From positions 1 through 64,000 of the forward strand of contig JAFUVQ010000046.1 of the NCBI GenBank assembly GCA_017477505.1: a DNA stretch of 64,000 nucleotides, read 5' to 3'. The notes below the pieces were generated by a model, which was not told the origin of the DNA, did no database searches, and worked only from the letters and a program-made list of their open reading frames with translations. Origin of the DNA: Eubacterium sp. Lineage in GTDB: Bacteria > Bacillota > Clostridia > Lachnospirales > Lachnospiraceae. Shown one piece after another: positions 1 through 8,786 of this stretch (position 1 is the stretch's first letter; each line of letters begins with the position of its first letter). The position numbers and the translations under genes were made by a program.

Positions 1-1472
1 ACCTCAGGCTCTGCCTCAACCTCCGGTTCAGGTTCTACCTCCGGCTCTGCCTCAACTTCCGGTTCAGGCTCTACCTCAGGCTCTGCCTCAACCTCCGGTT
101 CAGGTTCTACCTCCGGCTCTGCCTCAACTTCCGGTTCAGGTTCAACCTCTGGCTCTGCTTCAACTTCCGGTTCAGGTTCAACCTCTGGCTCTGCCTCAAC
201 TTCCGGTTCAGGTTCAACCTCTGGTTCGTTTACAATATCTATGCGGCTTCTCTCTGCTTCATAATGACTCTGCAGCTCATCTATATCATAATTCTGGATG
301 AGGAGCATATCCTCTGCTTCGCTAAGTCCTTCGATTGTATCGGATTCCGGTGCGAAACCATCATCATAATCATATGTGATTATGTCATCGATACTTTTCG
401 GTGTGTAGCTATCTTCAGTTTCGTCATCATCATCAAAGACGAGTTCTTCCTCTTCTTCAGGTTCAGAAACCGCTTCAGTTAATTCTATGTCATTTTCTTC
501 GGAAGCTTCCTGCTCTGAATTCTCAGTAGTCTCTTCAGCAGGTTTTGCCTCTGAATTCTCCGACGTTCCCGAATTCTCACCCTCATCTTCCGAAACCACA
601 TCTGAACCTTCCTCTTCATCATTAAGAAGGTCCTTCTCATTCTTTAATCTTCTAAGTCTGCCGAACAGACCTTTTTTCTCTTTCTTATCCTTCGAAGCTT
701 CCTCTTCCTGATTTTCAGGAATATCGAATTCATCCTCTACCATTGACAGGAACTGCGGTTCCGCAACTTCATCAGGATCAGGATTAAGCCTCTTAAAGTC
801 TGCCTCAAGCTGCTTCTTCTCCATCTCGCGGATTTCGTCATACTCAGGATCCTTATCAAGGACTTCCTCTTTCGCATATATATAGAAATACGTATCTGCA
901 GATTCTCTGCCTGAACGAATGCTTTCAACAACTTCACCCTTATGACTGTCTTTAAATGTAGCGATATAGTCATTGCCGAGATGTTCGGCAACTTCTGTCT
1001 TACCGCATATTTTAGCCAGAAGATAGAGCTCGTAACTCCATTCAGGGTCGATGTTTTCAGCATAATACGGATAAAGCACTTCATAAAGACTTTCAGGGTC
1101 CTTACCCTCTGCCTTATCCACTATATAATTTACATTGGAGATGTTTCGCTGATTATCTGCATCATTCTGTACATACTGTTTCAGGTACTGCTTGGCAAGC
1201 GTCCTGTAACCCATTTTAAGGTAAAATGAAATGATAGCAAATATGATCCTGTTAGACTCAGGCGCCATGATATGGGACCTGATGTAGAACCTTCTGGCAT
1301 CCTTAATCCGGCCGACATGCTCATAAACCTCACCGCAGATACGTATGAACTGCGGATTAAGAGATTTCTCCAATTCCTGGGTATCAAGAATAGGCGCAGC
1401 CATATCATACTGTTCTGCAGCTGCTAACTCTTTTATTTTATTCACACTGGCCATACTGAGTCCTGATGCCAA
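1..1472 (-). CDS. TPR-like protein with acidic Glu/Pro repeat tail (partial, runs off left edge)
   Basis: Open frame of about 490 codons that continues past position 1. I place the start at TTG 1472, because AAGGGGGA lies 8 bases upstream; ATG 1454 in the same frame is the alternative. The first ~200 residues are helical and look like tetratricopeptide repeats (phrases such as GEVYEHVGRIKDARRFY and LAKQYLKQYV). A lysine-rich patch (KDKKEKKGLFGRLRRL) and a long acidic stretch follow. From about position 230 to the edge the protein is a tandem repeat of the 12-residue unit EPEVEPEPEVEA. No signal peptide is visible. It follows the YbjQ-type gene by 19 bases and is probably co-transcribed. The function is unknown; TPR proteins usually bind other proteins. 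Confidence 0.75.
   Translation of the reverse strand, partial: MASGLSMASVNKIKELAAAEQYDMAAPILDTQELEKSLNPQFIRICGEVYEHVGRIKDARRFYIRSHIMAPESNRIIFAIISFYLKMGYRTLAKQYLKQYVQNDADNQRNISNVNYIVDKAEGKDPESLYEVLYPYYAENIDPEWSYELYLLAKICGKTEVAEHLGNDYIATFKDSHKGEVVESIRSGRESADTYFYIYAKEEVLDKDPEYDEIREMEKKQLEADFKRLNPDPDEVAEPQFLSMVEDEFDIPENQEEEASKDKKEKKGLFGRLRRLKNEKDLLNDEEEGSDVVSEDEGENSGTSENSEAKPAEETTENSEQEASEENDIELTEAVSEPEEEEELVFDDDDETEDSYTPKSIDDIITYDYDDGFAPESDTIEGLSEAEDMLLIQNYDIDELQSHYEAERSRIDIVNEPEVEPEPEVEAEPEVEPEPEVEAEPEVEPEPEVEAEPEVEPEPEVEAEPEVEPEPEVEAEPEVEPEPEVEAEPE
2..230 (-). repeat. 36-bp tandem coding repeat (EPEVEPEPEVEA units)
   Basis: About six tandem 36-bp units, continuing beyond the left edge. On the plus strand each reads like CCTCAGGCTCTGCCTCAACC and onward. 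Units at 2-37 and 74-109 are identical and alternate with a variant, giving a 72-bp higher-order period on the left. The repeat stays in frame and encodes Glu-Pro-Glu-Val units in the tail of the adjacent protein. Confidence 0.9.
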
Positions 1473-1491
1473 AACTTTAGTCCCCCTTTAA

Positions 1492-2589
1492 TTAGTGACC
1501 TTCCTCGAATACTTTCTCAACCTTCTCTATAACAGAATCTCTCATGTTACCACGAGTCTTCTCATAGTGAAGTCCTGATTCCATAATCTCAAGAAGTTCC
1601 ATTCTGTATCTATTGTCAATCTGCTGGATGTACTCCATAAGTACTTCCTTAAGCTCGCTGACATATTCCTTTTCCTTCATCCTGTCGATCATCTCTTCAT
1701 AGTTGAAGGAAGTTGAACTCTTAAGTTCTTCCTGCTTACGTCCGCAGACGATACATTCTTCGGAACCTGCTTCATTTACATGACCACAGTTACAGGTCCA
1801 GATCATACCATCTGTTCTATATTTCTCAACAGCATCGATACCTCTTGCCTTCTTGAGGTTTTCGAGTCTGTGTGTACTCATGGTAACATCCCTAGGCGCG
1901 TCATTACATGCAAATACTCCACGGGGAGTAGCATATTTGCTGATGATAACTCTTGTATCCTTAAGCACCAGCATATCTGCATAAGTCAGTTCGCAATGGA
2001 GCGGGATTGATTTAATAAGTGAAACATTGCCTTTATCAAAAGCAACATCGAGATCCTTCATGATAAGTTTTTCTTCATAAAGGTTTGTGAACTCTACATT
2101 TACTCTTACGGACTGAATATCATCCATATTGTAATTGTAGAACCAAAGTGATATATCTATATCCTTCTTTGTTCCGTCAAGAACAACCTTGACAGGTCGC
2201 GGAACAAAACGATCATAGTAATTCTTGACTACCAGTTCCTTGTTAACTTTTTCAACTGCATAATTGCGGTGAATCTTTTCAATCTTTACAGCAGTTCCTG
2301 TCACATTAAGTGCAACACATGAGGATGAAATACTGGTATACTCCAGCCTCACTCCTATAACTGCATTTGCTTCCTTCTCTTTTGCTTTCTTCTGGAGCTG
2401 CTTAACAGCATTCTCCTTAACCTCTTCGATCGCAGCCAGATCCTTTTCGTCCGGTTCATTTGCCACTGACGTAATGCTCTTGATGAAGTTGGATCCGAGA
2501 ATCACCTGAGTGGAAATAATTCCATAATATTTCTTAATCTCGTATCCCTCAAAAGAAGAGCTTGTTGTAACCATAATACGATCAGACAT
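1492..2589 (-). CDS. YbjQ-type (UPF0145) domain protein with C-terminal zinc ribbon
   Basis: 365 residues. ATG 2589 is chosen because GGAGGGAAG sits just upstream; an in-frame upstream ATG at 2634 has no such site. The first ~110 residues match the YbjQ/UPF0145 fold: MVTTSSSFEGYEI, then a YYGIISTQVILGSN-like strand, a Lys/Ala-rich helix and EANAVIGVRLEYTS. The middle part is beta-rich. A four-cysteine zinc ribbon follows (CNCGHVNEAGSEECIVCG), and then a charged helical tail. There is no signal peptide or membrane segment, so it should be cytoplasmic. YbjQ family proteins form oligomers but their role is unclear. The downstream neighbour is the TPR-like repeat protein, suggesting a shared operon. 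Confidence 0.75.
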   Translation of the reverse strand: MSDRIMVTTSSSFEGYEIKKYYGIISTQVILGSNFIKSITSVANEPDEKDLAAIEEVKENAVKQLQKKAKEKEANAVIGVRLEYTSISSSCVALNVTGTAVKIEKIHRNYAVEKVNKELVVKNYYDRFVPRPVKVVLDGTKKDIDISLWFYNYNMDDIQSVRVNVEFTNLYEEKLIMKDLDVAFDKGNVSLIKSIPLHCELTYADMLVLKDTRVIISKYATPRGVFACNDAPRDVTMSTHRLENLKKARGIDAVEKYRTDGMIWTCNCGHVNEAGSEECIVCGRKQEELKSSTSFNYEEMIDRMKEKEYVSELKEVLMEYIQQIDNRYRMELLEIMESGLHYEKTRGNMRDSVIEKVEKVFEEGH

Positions 2590-2661
2590 ATCTTCCCTCC
2601 ATTTTTCATAATCTGCACTAAACCCCATCAGCACAGTTATAGATATTATAGCACAATTTCA

Positions 2662-3171
2662 CTATAAATCAATCTTAAGCGGATTAGAATTTGTATAAGT
2701 CACATACTTATATTCTATGCTGAAACATGTTTCTTCTTCGCTTTCTTCCGTTATGCTCCAGTTATCCATCCTGTCAAGATCAGGGAAATGAGTATCAGCC
2801 TCATACCTGTAATCCACTCTTGTAACATATGCCTTGTCACAGTACGGAATAAGCATATCATAGATACTTCCGCCGCCTACAACATATATCGATTCAGAAT
2901 CATACTTTTTAAGCTCTTCAAAAAGTTCCTCTTTGGAATGAACCACAATTCCTCCCCTTACCGAAAATGAAGGATTATGTGTAAGAATGATATTTGTCCT
3001 GCCCTGAAGCGGAATTCCATTGGGGAAGCCCTCCAGTGTTTTTCTTCCAAGTACTATAACATTACCGATGGTCTTCTGCCTGAACTGCTTCATATCGGCA
3101 GGAATCCTGACGAGAAGACTCCCTCTAAGACCTATACCCCAGTTACTGTCAGCTGATACTATTGCATTCAT
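2662..3171 (-). CDS. folA: Dihydrofolate reductase
   Basis: 169 residues, normal length for bacterial DHFR. It reduces dihydrofolate to tetrahydrofolate with NADPH. Visible motifs: MNAIVSADSNWGIG at the N-terminus, ADMKQFRQKTIGN, the NADPH-binding GRKTLEGFP, and YVVGGGSIYDMLIPYCDKAYVTRVD. The start is ATG 3171 after GGAGGGTAAAA; longer in-frame starts up to 3204 lack a ribosome binding site. It stands alone, transcribed away from the XRE regulator, and is about 6.5 kb from the folate biosynthesis cluster in this window. Confidence 0.95.
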   Translation of the reverse strand: MNAIVSADSNWGIGLRGSLLVRIPADMKQFRQKTIGNVIVLGRKTLEGFPNGIPLQGRTNIILTHNPSFSVRGGIVVHSKEELFEELKKYDSESIYVVGGGSIYDMLIPYCDKAYVTRVDYRYEADTHFPDLDRMDNWSITEESEEETCFSIEYKYVTYTNSNPLKIDL

Positions 3172-3231
3172 TTTTACCCTCCGTAGATTTTTCATCGCCT
3201 GCATCAGACGATCACCGCATGTTTACCCGGT

Positions 3232-3252
3232 TTTAGTAAAAGATTTACTAAA
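3232..3252. promoter_or_regulatory. Perfect inverted repeat, candidate operator
   Basis: TTTAGTAAA and TTTACTAAA form a perfect 9-bp inverted repeat with a 3-bp spacer in the region between folA and the divergent XRE regulator. Nearby, ACCCGGT (3225-3231 and 3262-3268) pairs with ACCGGGT (3283-3289). The dyad is a plausible binding site for the adjacent XRE protein, but this is inference from position only. Confidence 0.4.
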
Positions 3253-3359
3253 AAGTAAAGAACCCGGTACAAAAAAACATGAACCGGGTACATTTACGAC
3301 TCATTTATAAAATAAAATGATATGATGAGCAAAATTCTCTTCCACGGGAGGTACAGTTC

Positions 3360-3716
3360 ATGGTTCCTACAATCTATTGGGGGAACATCCTGAGATCGCT
3401 CCGCAAGAAAAAGGATCTTACCCAGAAGGAGGTTGCCGCCATCCTTCATATCACAAGACAGACATATTCAGGTTATGAAAACGGACGCATACATCCGAGC
3501 CCGGAAAGCATAGCCATACTGTCTGAAGTCTATGACATTGATATTTACAATTACATCTTCGCTCTAATGCCCGACTCCTTTGTGGCGGAAACCGCCGAAT
3601 ACAAAAAGAATATCAAAAGGCGTCTTAACAATTCTTCCACGACTCCGAATGAATTAAGAAAGCGTAGAAAGAAAATGCCTTATATGATAGATATGGATGA
3701 AACCGAATTAGGTTAA
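3360..3716 (+). CDS. XRE-family HTH transcriptional regulator
   Basis: 118 residues, start ATG 3360 after GGGAGGTACAGTTC. Residues ~8-62 form a Cro/C1-type helix-turn-helix: ILRSLRKKKDLTQKEVAAIL, then TRQTYSGYENGRIHPSPES. The tail is basic (KRRLNN, RKRRKK) and has no recognisable ligand domain. It is transcribed away from folA and converges on the receiver-domain gene; the two stop-codon ends overlap by 9 bases. The inverted repeat at 3232-3252 could be its operator. The regulated genes cannot be read from the sequence. Confidence 0.85.
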   Translation: MVPTIYWGNILRSLRKKKDLTQKEVAAILHITRQTYSGYENGRIHPSPESIAILSEVYDIDIYNYIFALMPDSFVAETAEYKKNIKRRLNNSSTTPNELRKRRKKMPYMIDMDETELG

Positions 3717-4670
3717 ATCAGGTTTATCAGCTTCATAAAGTATGGAAGTGTCTATACCAAGCGTATTGTTAAACTTTGTAAAGCAGTTATAGATATAATC
3801 CCACTCTCTTTCAAGTGCCGGATAGTTCTTTGCTGCTATCTCCAGGCTTTCGTCCTTTGCCATATTTACATGGTCATCAAAGAAGTCATAAAGTCTCTCT
3901 GCACCGGCCTTAAGGCTTATATCTCTCATGGTACGTGCATCTTCCATATATTTCATGGTATCACCGTCAAGAAGTTCATCCGGCATCCTGTCTTTGATGT
4001 CCTCAGTAAGCTTACAGAACTTAAGGATATAAGCATAGAGCTTTCTGACATCACCTTTACAGGCATCAAGAGTTTCCTGAAAATCGATACCTGCATCCGA
4101 AAGCATCTGCTCTTTTTCAGCATCCTCCTGTATAGTACGGAGCATGACCTCATTTTCCGGAAGCATATTTGGGGTTGCCTTGGAAATGATAACACTCATC
4201 ACAGTATTTACGCCTATAGGCTTCATAAGTGTTCTCTCAAAGCCATATTCAAGGAACTCTTCAGGATGGCGGGGTTCTCTTCTACGGAGCATAAGAATAA
4301 CTGCCGTATCCCTGTTCTTGTTGTCAGGGCTGTTCATGAGATTTTTCATGAACTGAACGCCGTCCATTCTATGCATATTCTTTGCCACAAGAATAAGATT
4401 GAACTTGTCCTTTCTTGCACACTCAAGTGCTGCAACGCCGCTGTCGGCAGTTGTCACAAGTGCACCTGCGTTTTCAAATACATTCTTCAGCTTTGCCAGG
4501 TCTTCTTCCTGATCATCCACAAGCAGAACATAAAACTTCCCCTGAAGCTTGAATACCTCTTCTTCCTCCTCGACCTCTTCATTATGAGCGAATCTTGAAA
4601 CAAAAGGAAGTCTTGATATTCCCGGTATATCCTGAATCTTATAAATTATATCATCAACATTTACTATCAC
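3708..4670 (-). CDS. Degenerate receiver / HPt-like two-domain protein
   Basis: 320 residues starting with GTG 4670, which overlaps the tyrS stop by 4 bases (GTGA), so translation is probably coupled. Residues ~45-165 are a CheY-like receiver: VLLVDDQ keeps Asp52/Asp53 and TLMKPI keeps the conserved Lys150. The phosphoacceptor position reads [13 protein letters not shown], so Ala96 replaces Asp, and the switch Thr/Ser is also absent. Residues ~185-300 resemble an HPt helical bundle ([20 protein letters not shown], then [11 protein letters not shown]), but the expected phosphorylatable His is missing. Both parts therefore look unable to take a phosphate; a binding or scaffold role is inferred. 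The acidic run [10 protein letters not shown] precedes the receiver. Confidence 0.75.
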   Translation of the reverse strand: MIVNVDDIIYKIQDIPGISRLPFVSRFAHNEEVEEEEEVFKLQGKFYVLLVDDQEEDLAKLKNVFENAGALVTTADSGVAALECARKDKFNLILVAKNMHRMDGVQFMKNLMNSPDNKNRDTAVILMLRRREPRHPEEFLEYGFERTLMKPIGVNTVMSVIISKATPNMLPENEVMLRTIQEDAEKEQMLSDAGIDFQETLDACKGDVRKLYAYILKFCKLTEDIKDRMPDELLDGDTMKYMEDARTMRDISLKAGAERLYDFFDDHVNMAKDESLEIAAKNYPALEREWDYIYNCFTKFNNTLGIDTSILYEADKPDLT

Positions 4671-5887
4671 TTTACCACTACCCTCTTAAAATTCTTCTTG
4701 CCCTTCTTAACTACTATACCTTCTGCAAAATCTTCTTTACTGTATGTAACAGCTATATCCGTAACCTTTTCCCCATCTACGGAAACACCGCCCTGCTGAA
4801 CGGCACGTCTTCCCTCACTACGTGACGGAACAAGTCCTGACTTGCTGAGTACTCCGAGAATATCAATTGTTCCATTCTCAAAGTCATCATCTGTAAGAAC
4901 CGCCTCAGGCATTCCCTCGGAACTTCCCGAACCGAATACGCCCTTTGCAGCAGCCTCTGCAGCCTTGGCCTTTTCTTCACCATGAACCATTGTTGTAAGT
5001 TCCAGTGCAAGAATCTCTTTGGCCTTATTAAGCTCTTCATTTTTCCAGTCTTCCATCTTCTTTATTTCATCAAGTGGGATAAATGTAAGGAGCTTCATGC
5101 ACTTGATAACATCGGCATCATCCACATTTCTCCAGTACTGATAGAACTCATAAGGAGAAGTCTTCTTCTCATCAAGCCATACAGCACCCTTTGCAGTCTT
5201 ACCCATCTTCTTTCCTTCTGAATTAAGGAGAAGAGTTATGGTCATGGCATATGCATCCTTACCGAGCTTCTTTCTGATAAGCTCCGTACCGCCAAGCATG
5301 TTAGACCACTGATCATCGCCGCCGAATTCCATATTGCATCCGTACTTCTGGTACAGCATATAGAAATCGTAACTCTGCATGAGCATATAGTTGAACTCGA
5401 GGAAGTTAAGCCCCCTCTCAAGTCTCTGCTTATAACACTCTGCAGCGAGCATCTTATTTACACTGAACTGTGAACCTATATCACGTATAAACTCGATATA
5501 ATTAAGATTGAGGAGCCAGTCAGCATTATTAACCATAAGAGCTTTATCAGGTCCGAATTCGATGAAACGGCTCATCTGCTGTCTGAAGCACTCACAGTTA
5601 TGCTCTATGGTTTCCTTTGTCATCATCTGTCTCATATCGGTACGTCCCGAAGGATCGCCGATATAACCCGTACCGCCGCCTACAAGTGCAATAGGTCTGT
5701 TACCTGCCATCTGAAGTCTCTTCATAAGGCAGAGTGCCATGAAATGACCTACATGAAGGCTGTCTGCAGTAGGATCGAATCCTATATAGAAAGTTGCTTT
5801 TCCGTTATTGATAAGTTCTCTTATCTCTTCTTCATCAGTTGTCTGGGCTATAAGGCCTCTCTCGACAAGTTCTTCGTAAATCTGCAT
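4667..5887 (-). CDS. tyrS: Tyrosyl-tRNA synthetase
   Basis: 406 residues, full length for the bacterial TyrRS subfamily. It charges tRNA-Tyr with tyrosine in the cytoplasm. The class I signature HVGH follows [12 protein letters not shown], and the second signature appears as KKMGKT (KMSKS variant). The last ~65 residues form an S4 RNA-binding domain ([20 protein letters not shown]). The start is ATG 5887 after GAGGTAGGAA. I looked in the short upstream region for a T-box specifier and terminator and saw none. Confidence 0.97.
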   Translation of the reverse strand: MQIYEELVERGLIAQTTDEEEIRELINNGKATFYIGFDPTADSLHVGHFMALCLMKRLQMAGNRPIALVGGGTGYIGDPSGRTDMRQMMTKETIEHNCECFRQQMSRFIEFGPDKALMVNNADWLLNLNYIEFIRDIGSQFSVNKMLAAECYKQRLERGLNFLEFNYMLMQSYDFYMLYQKYGCNMEFGGDDQWSNMLGGTELIRKKLGKDAYAMTITLLLNSEGKKMGKTAKGAVWLDEKKTSPYEFYQYWRNVDDADVIKCMKLLTFIPLDEIKKMEDWKNEELNKAKEILALELTTMVHGEEKAKAAEAAAKGVFGSGSSEGMPEAVLTDDDFENGTIDILGVLSKSGLVPSRSEGRRAVQQGGVSVDGEKVTDIAVTYSKEDFAEGIVVKKGKKNFKRVVVK

Positions 5888-6005
5888 TTCCTACCTCGTT
5901 TCTGTATAGATTCACATATCCGGATCATCTGCCGATATGTGTCATTTACATTTTATTGATTCTCTCATTTTGGACTGTCACATTTTATCATATTTTGACA
6001 ATAAC

Positions 6006-7604
6006 TTAAACCTGATTTTTAAGCGAATTCTGTTTTGTTTCCTTGAAAATTCCGAATCCCTCATCACGGTATCTGATATACCCTACTCCTACACCCAGAA
6101 CGGTGAAGAAAATCGGCGTTGTTATAGGCTGGTTAAGGTTTACAAGCCCCTGGAAGAAATATCCAACACCCGCAGCCATCATTGCTGTTACAACAGGATC
6201 AGCCTTATATCTCCTGAGCATAAAAATGAGTGACGATACAAAGAAACCTATATAACTGATCGCTCCGAAAAGCCCTGTAGTAAGAAGGTAATGGATAACT
6301 TCGTTATGAGCATTGTCATATGACTTTCCGGTTACCGAAACCATCTCATCATAGTAAGGCTTCATGATCTCAGCTATGGATTCATTTCCATGTCCGAAAA
6401 GCTTATGGAGAAAACCACTTTCTTTATAAATAGACACCAATCTCCGCCATATATAGCCTCTGTAGGTTCCCCATTTATCATTAAATGTAAAGAGGTCCGT
6501 CTTTCCGGATTTCCTGCCAAGGATGAAAAGGCCGACACCCGCTATTACTATCAGTACCGCAAGCACTATCATAAGAGTCCTGCCCTGGAACTTCCCAAAG
6601 GCTTCCCCGTTCATCTTCTCCAGGAGGAACAGAATCACAAAGACTACCAAACATGCACCGAAAAGTGCACCGGTTATACGCCAGTCTCCTATCAGCTTGG
6701 CAATACCGTTTATATGCTTCTCACTTCCTCCGTATCTGGCCTTGATAAGAGTCATAATAAAAAGTCCTAGGCTGAGCAGAGTAACAGACAGCCAGTACGC
6801 AACCAGCTTTTTATCTTTGATTGAAATGAACAGAAGAAGCAGAAATGCCGTTCCGATTCCCAGATAAACATTATCACTCTTACTTGCCAGCATGGCCATG
6901 GAGGACATGATAACAATGACTCCCGAGATGATACGAATATCAATCTTCTTTGAATAGATCAGCACTGCCGCAAAAAGAGGAGTCGCAACACATATAAATG
7001 ACCCGAAGGTATTGATGTTTCCGAAAGTAGAAATGAAAAGCTGTTTCTGCTTTTGAGTGATATCTCTTATAAGGTCGAAAGGATCCATCCCAAAATGCTG
7101 CAGGTATGAAAGCACATATGCAAACGCAGTAACTCCCGCAAGAATGTATAGATTAATCCTATTTACATATACCTTCCTAGCCAGAATGAGAAATGACAGA
7201 ACAAGACAGATGATCATCAGAAGACCCATACGTCTTCCCTTGCTTCCGTCGTAGGCAGCCGCCTTGTCGGTTGCCATTAAAAATGCACATACATTTGCCA
7301 CAAGGAACAGACATGCCCAGAAATCAGGCATGGCAGGGATTTTACAGTCAAGGGAAAACATCGGTCCCCCACCATAATAATTATTCATGAAAATCTCAAC
7401 AGTAACGGCCAGCGCCGAAAGCACCAGAAGTCCCAGCACCCCGTAAAGAAAAACATAATTTCTGGTAGCCGTAATATTGAAATACTTATTATCCATATAT
7501 ACGAGGAAGAAGCTGGACATATAGAGAACGAACATATACTTTACGATGTCTATATGCCTCCATGCCCTCTTCTGATCATATGATGATTTCTTATTCGATG
7601 CCAT
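6006..7604 (-). CDS. O-antigen ligase / polymerase-like membrane protein
   Basis: 532 residues, start ATG 7604 after GGAGACTATAA. It has about ten to twelve hydrophobic segments and a long external loop at ~residues 360-430 carrying the Wzy_C/O-antigen-ligase hallmark: GHGNESIAEIMKPYYDEM, then SYDNAHNEVIHYLLTTGLFG. Proteins of this type join or polymerise lipid-linked glycans at the outer face of the membrane. In a Gram-positive cell the likely substrate is a capsular or wall polysaccharide, but no other polysaccharide gene is adjacent, so the substrate is unknown. A 118-bp gap separates it from tyrS. Confidence 0.75.
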   Translation of the reverse strand: MASNKKSSYDQKRAWRHIDIVKYMFVLYMSSFFLVYMDNKYFNITATRNYVFLYGVLGLLVLSALAVTVEIFMNNYYGGGPMFSLDCKIPAMPDFWACLFLVANVCAFLMATDKAAAYDGSKGRRMGLLMIICLVLSFLILARKVYVNRINLYILAGVTAFAYVLSYLQHFGMDPFDLIRDITQKQKQLFISTFGNINTFGSFICVATPLFAAVLIYSKKIDIRIISGVIVIMSSMAMLASKSDNVYLGIGTAFLLLLFISIKDKKLVAYWLSVTLLSLGLFIMTLIKARYGGSEKHINGIAKLIGDWRITGALFGACLVVFVILFLLEKMNGEAFGKFQGRTLMIVLAVLIVIAGVGLFILGRKSGKTDLFTFNDKWGTYRGYIWRRLVSIYKESGFLHKLFGHGNESIAEIMKPYYDEMVSVTGKSYDNAHNEVIHYLLTTGLFGAISYIGFFVSSLIFMLRRYKADPVVTAMMAAGVGYFFQGLVNLNQPITTPIFFTVLGVGVGYIRYRDEGFGIFKETKQNSLKNQV

Positions 7605-7801
7605 TTATAGTCTCCATCCCTTGTACAATACACACGTACATCACTTTGTCATTATTCGATGTATGTATACTGCTTTACAATTAAGTTATTTATATATCTA
7701 TAGTTTTACCAACGTACAAGTATATATTATAAATAGATTTTTGCAAGACTTAATCCCTTACCACTTAAAGAAACCGTAGGTTAGATACACCAGTCCTCTC
7801 C

Positions 7802-7989
7802 GCGGGAGAAGGGGATTTGACGTTAAGAAAAAGGTCCGGTGGACCTTTTTTAGTCAAATCGGGAGCAAGCTAAGCTTGCGACCTGACCGACGCCTTGCCT
7901 TGCAAGGCGGAGACCTTGAACCCTAGGGTTCAAGTGGCTCCGGCTTGCAAAAAGAAATAGCAGGTACATCGTACCTGCCATTTCTTTTT
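7802..7989. repeat. Array of five perfect hairpins beside a tRNA 3'-end fragment
   Basis: Non-coding stretch between the ligase gene and tRNA-Leu. Stems in order: AAAGGTCC-ggt-GGACCTTT, enclosed by an outer GATTTGAC/GTCAAATC pair (7814-7860); GCAAGC-taa-GCTTGC (7865-7879); CGCCTTGC-ctt-GCAAGGCG (7891-7909); the 20-bp palindrome CTTGAACCCTAGGGTTCAAG (7915-7934); and GCAGGTAC-atc-GTACCTGC (7949-7989). Positions 7802-7824 resemble the 3' end of the nearby tRNA-Leu with an internal deletion. I see no coding frame. Confidence 0.8.
7949..7989 (-). terminator. Rho-independent terminator of tRNA-Leu
   Basis: Immediately downstream of the tRNA on the minus strand. GGCAGGTAC and GTACCTGC pair around a 3-base loop, extended by AAAAAGAAAT/ATTTCTTTTT, so the transcript ends in a U-rich run. 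Confidence 0.7.
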
Positions 7990-7992
7990 CCA

Positions 7993-8076
7993 TGCGGGAG
8001 AAGGGACTTGAACCCTCACGACGTTGCCATCACTAGATCCTTAGTCTAGCCTGTCTGCCAATTCCAGCACTCCCGC
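7993..8076 (-). tRNA. tRNA-Leu (anticodon AAG)
   Basis: 84-nt class II tRNA. The acceptor stem GCGGGAG/CTCCCGC is perfect and the discriminator is A. CCA is not encoded. The anticodon stem is CTAGA/TCTAG with loop CTAAGGA, giving anticodon AAG at 8040-8042 (reads CUU). A long variable arm follows, then the T-arm with GGTTCAAGTCC. A TTGACA/TACTAT promoter lies 5' and a hairpin terminator 3', so it is its own transcription unit. An A at position 34 is normally deaminated to inosine. Confidence 0.93.
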
Positions 8077-8108
8077 TTATTCACCGCGTCACTCATGACG
8101 CGATGAGT

Positions 8109-8137
8109 ATAGTATCATTTTCATATATATTTGTCAA
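8109..8137 (-). promoter_or_regulatory. Sigma-A type promoter of tRNA-Leu
   Basis: On the minus strand the -35 element is TTGACA (8132-8137), the spacer is 17 bp and the -10 element is TACTAT (8109-8114). The region to the tRNA contains a CGCGTCA/TGACGCG inverted repeat. Confidence 0.75.
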
Positions 8138-8174
8138 CAACAAATTTATATTTTTTTGAATTTTTTTAAATAAC

Positions 8175-8531
8175 TTATGCAATAGCCTTCTTTGCCACTT
8201 CTACAAGCTTTGCAAATCCTTCAGGATCGCTGATAGCGAGCTCTGAAAGCATCTTTCTGTTGATATCTACATTTGCCATCTTAAGTCCGTGCATAAGGTT
8301 GCTGTATGAGATATCATTCTGTCTTGCTGCTGCGTTGATACGAGCGATCCAGAGCTTACGGAAGTCTCTCTTCTTCTCTTTTCTGCCTCTGAATGCATTT
8401 GCATCAGCTCTCATAACTGACTGCTTTGCTACTCTGTACTGCTTTGATCTTGCGCCTACGTATCCCTTTGCTGCCTTAAGTGTCTTATTATGCTTTCTCT
8501 TGGCATTTAAGCCGCCTTTAATTCTTGCCAT
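8175..8531 (-). CDS. rplT: Ribosomal protein L20 (bL20)
   Basis: 118 residues, standard length. It is a 23S rRNA-binding assembly protein of the large subunit. It starts [19 protein letters not shown] and has the basic helical N-terminal half typical of L20. The start is ATG 8531 after AGGAGGATAATAAA. It is the third gene of infC-rpmI-rplT. In this operon family L20 represses its own operon by binding the infC leader; that is family knowledge, and a matching leader with an attenuator hairpin is visible at 9307-9637. Confidence 0.98.
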   Translation of the reverse strand: MARIKGGLNAKRKHNKTLKAAKGYVGARSKQYRVAKQSVMRADANAFRGRKEKKRDFRKLWIARINAAARQNDISYSNLMHGLKMANVDINRKMLSELAISDPEGFAKLVEVAKKAIA

Positions 8532-8561
8532 TTTATTATCCTCCTAATCCAACTCTGACTC

Positions 8562-8759
8562 TTACATATAAGGTAAGATCTTGTTCATTACCTTGCTGTT
8601 TGTCTTATCTGTAACAGTAGCTTTTCTGAGATTTCTCTTTCTCTTAGCTGACTTCTTTGTAAGGATATGGCTCTTATATGCTTTATTTCTCTTAAGCAAA
8701 CCTGTTCCTGTTCTCTTGAAACGCTTTGCAGCCACTCTTTTTGTCTTTAACTTTGGCAT
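8562..8759 (-). CDS. rpmI: Ribosomal protein L35 (bL35)
   Basis: 65 residues, normal for bL35. It begins [20 protein letters not shown] and is highly basic, a small large-subunit protein. The start is ATG 8759 after GGAGGATAAAGAC. It sits 30 bp upstream of rplT and 27 bp downstream of infC in the conserved operon. Confidence 0.98.
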   Translation of the reverse strand: MPKLKTKRVAAKRFKRTGTGLLKRNKAYKSHILTKKSAKRKRNLRKATVTDKTNSKVMNKILPYM

Positions 8760-8786
8760 GTCTTTATCCTCCTAAATGATTTTAAT

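Noticed and set aside
1-230. Possible CRISPR array from the 36-bp periodic repeats
   Set aside because: The units are contiguous with no unique spacers, and the frame is open throughout as part of a Glu/Pro-rich protein.
5888-6005. T-box riboswitch upstream of tyrS
   Set aside because: The 118-bp gap is too short and shows neither the conserved T-box sequence nor a terminator hairpin.
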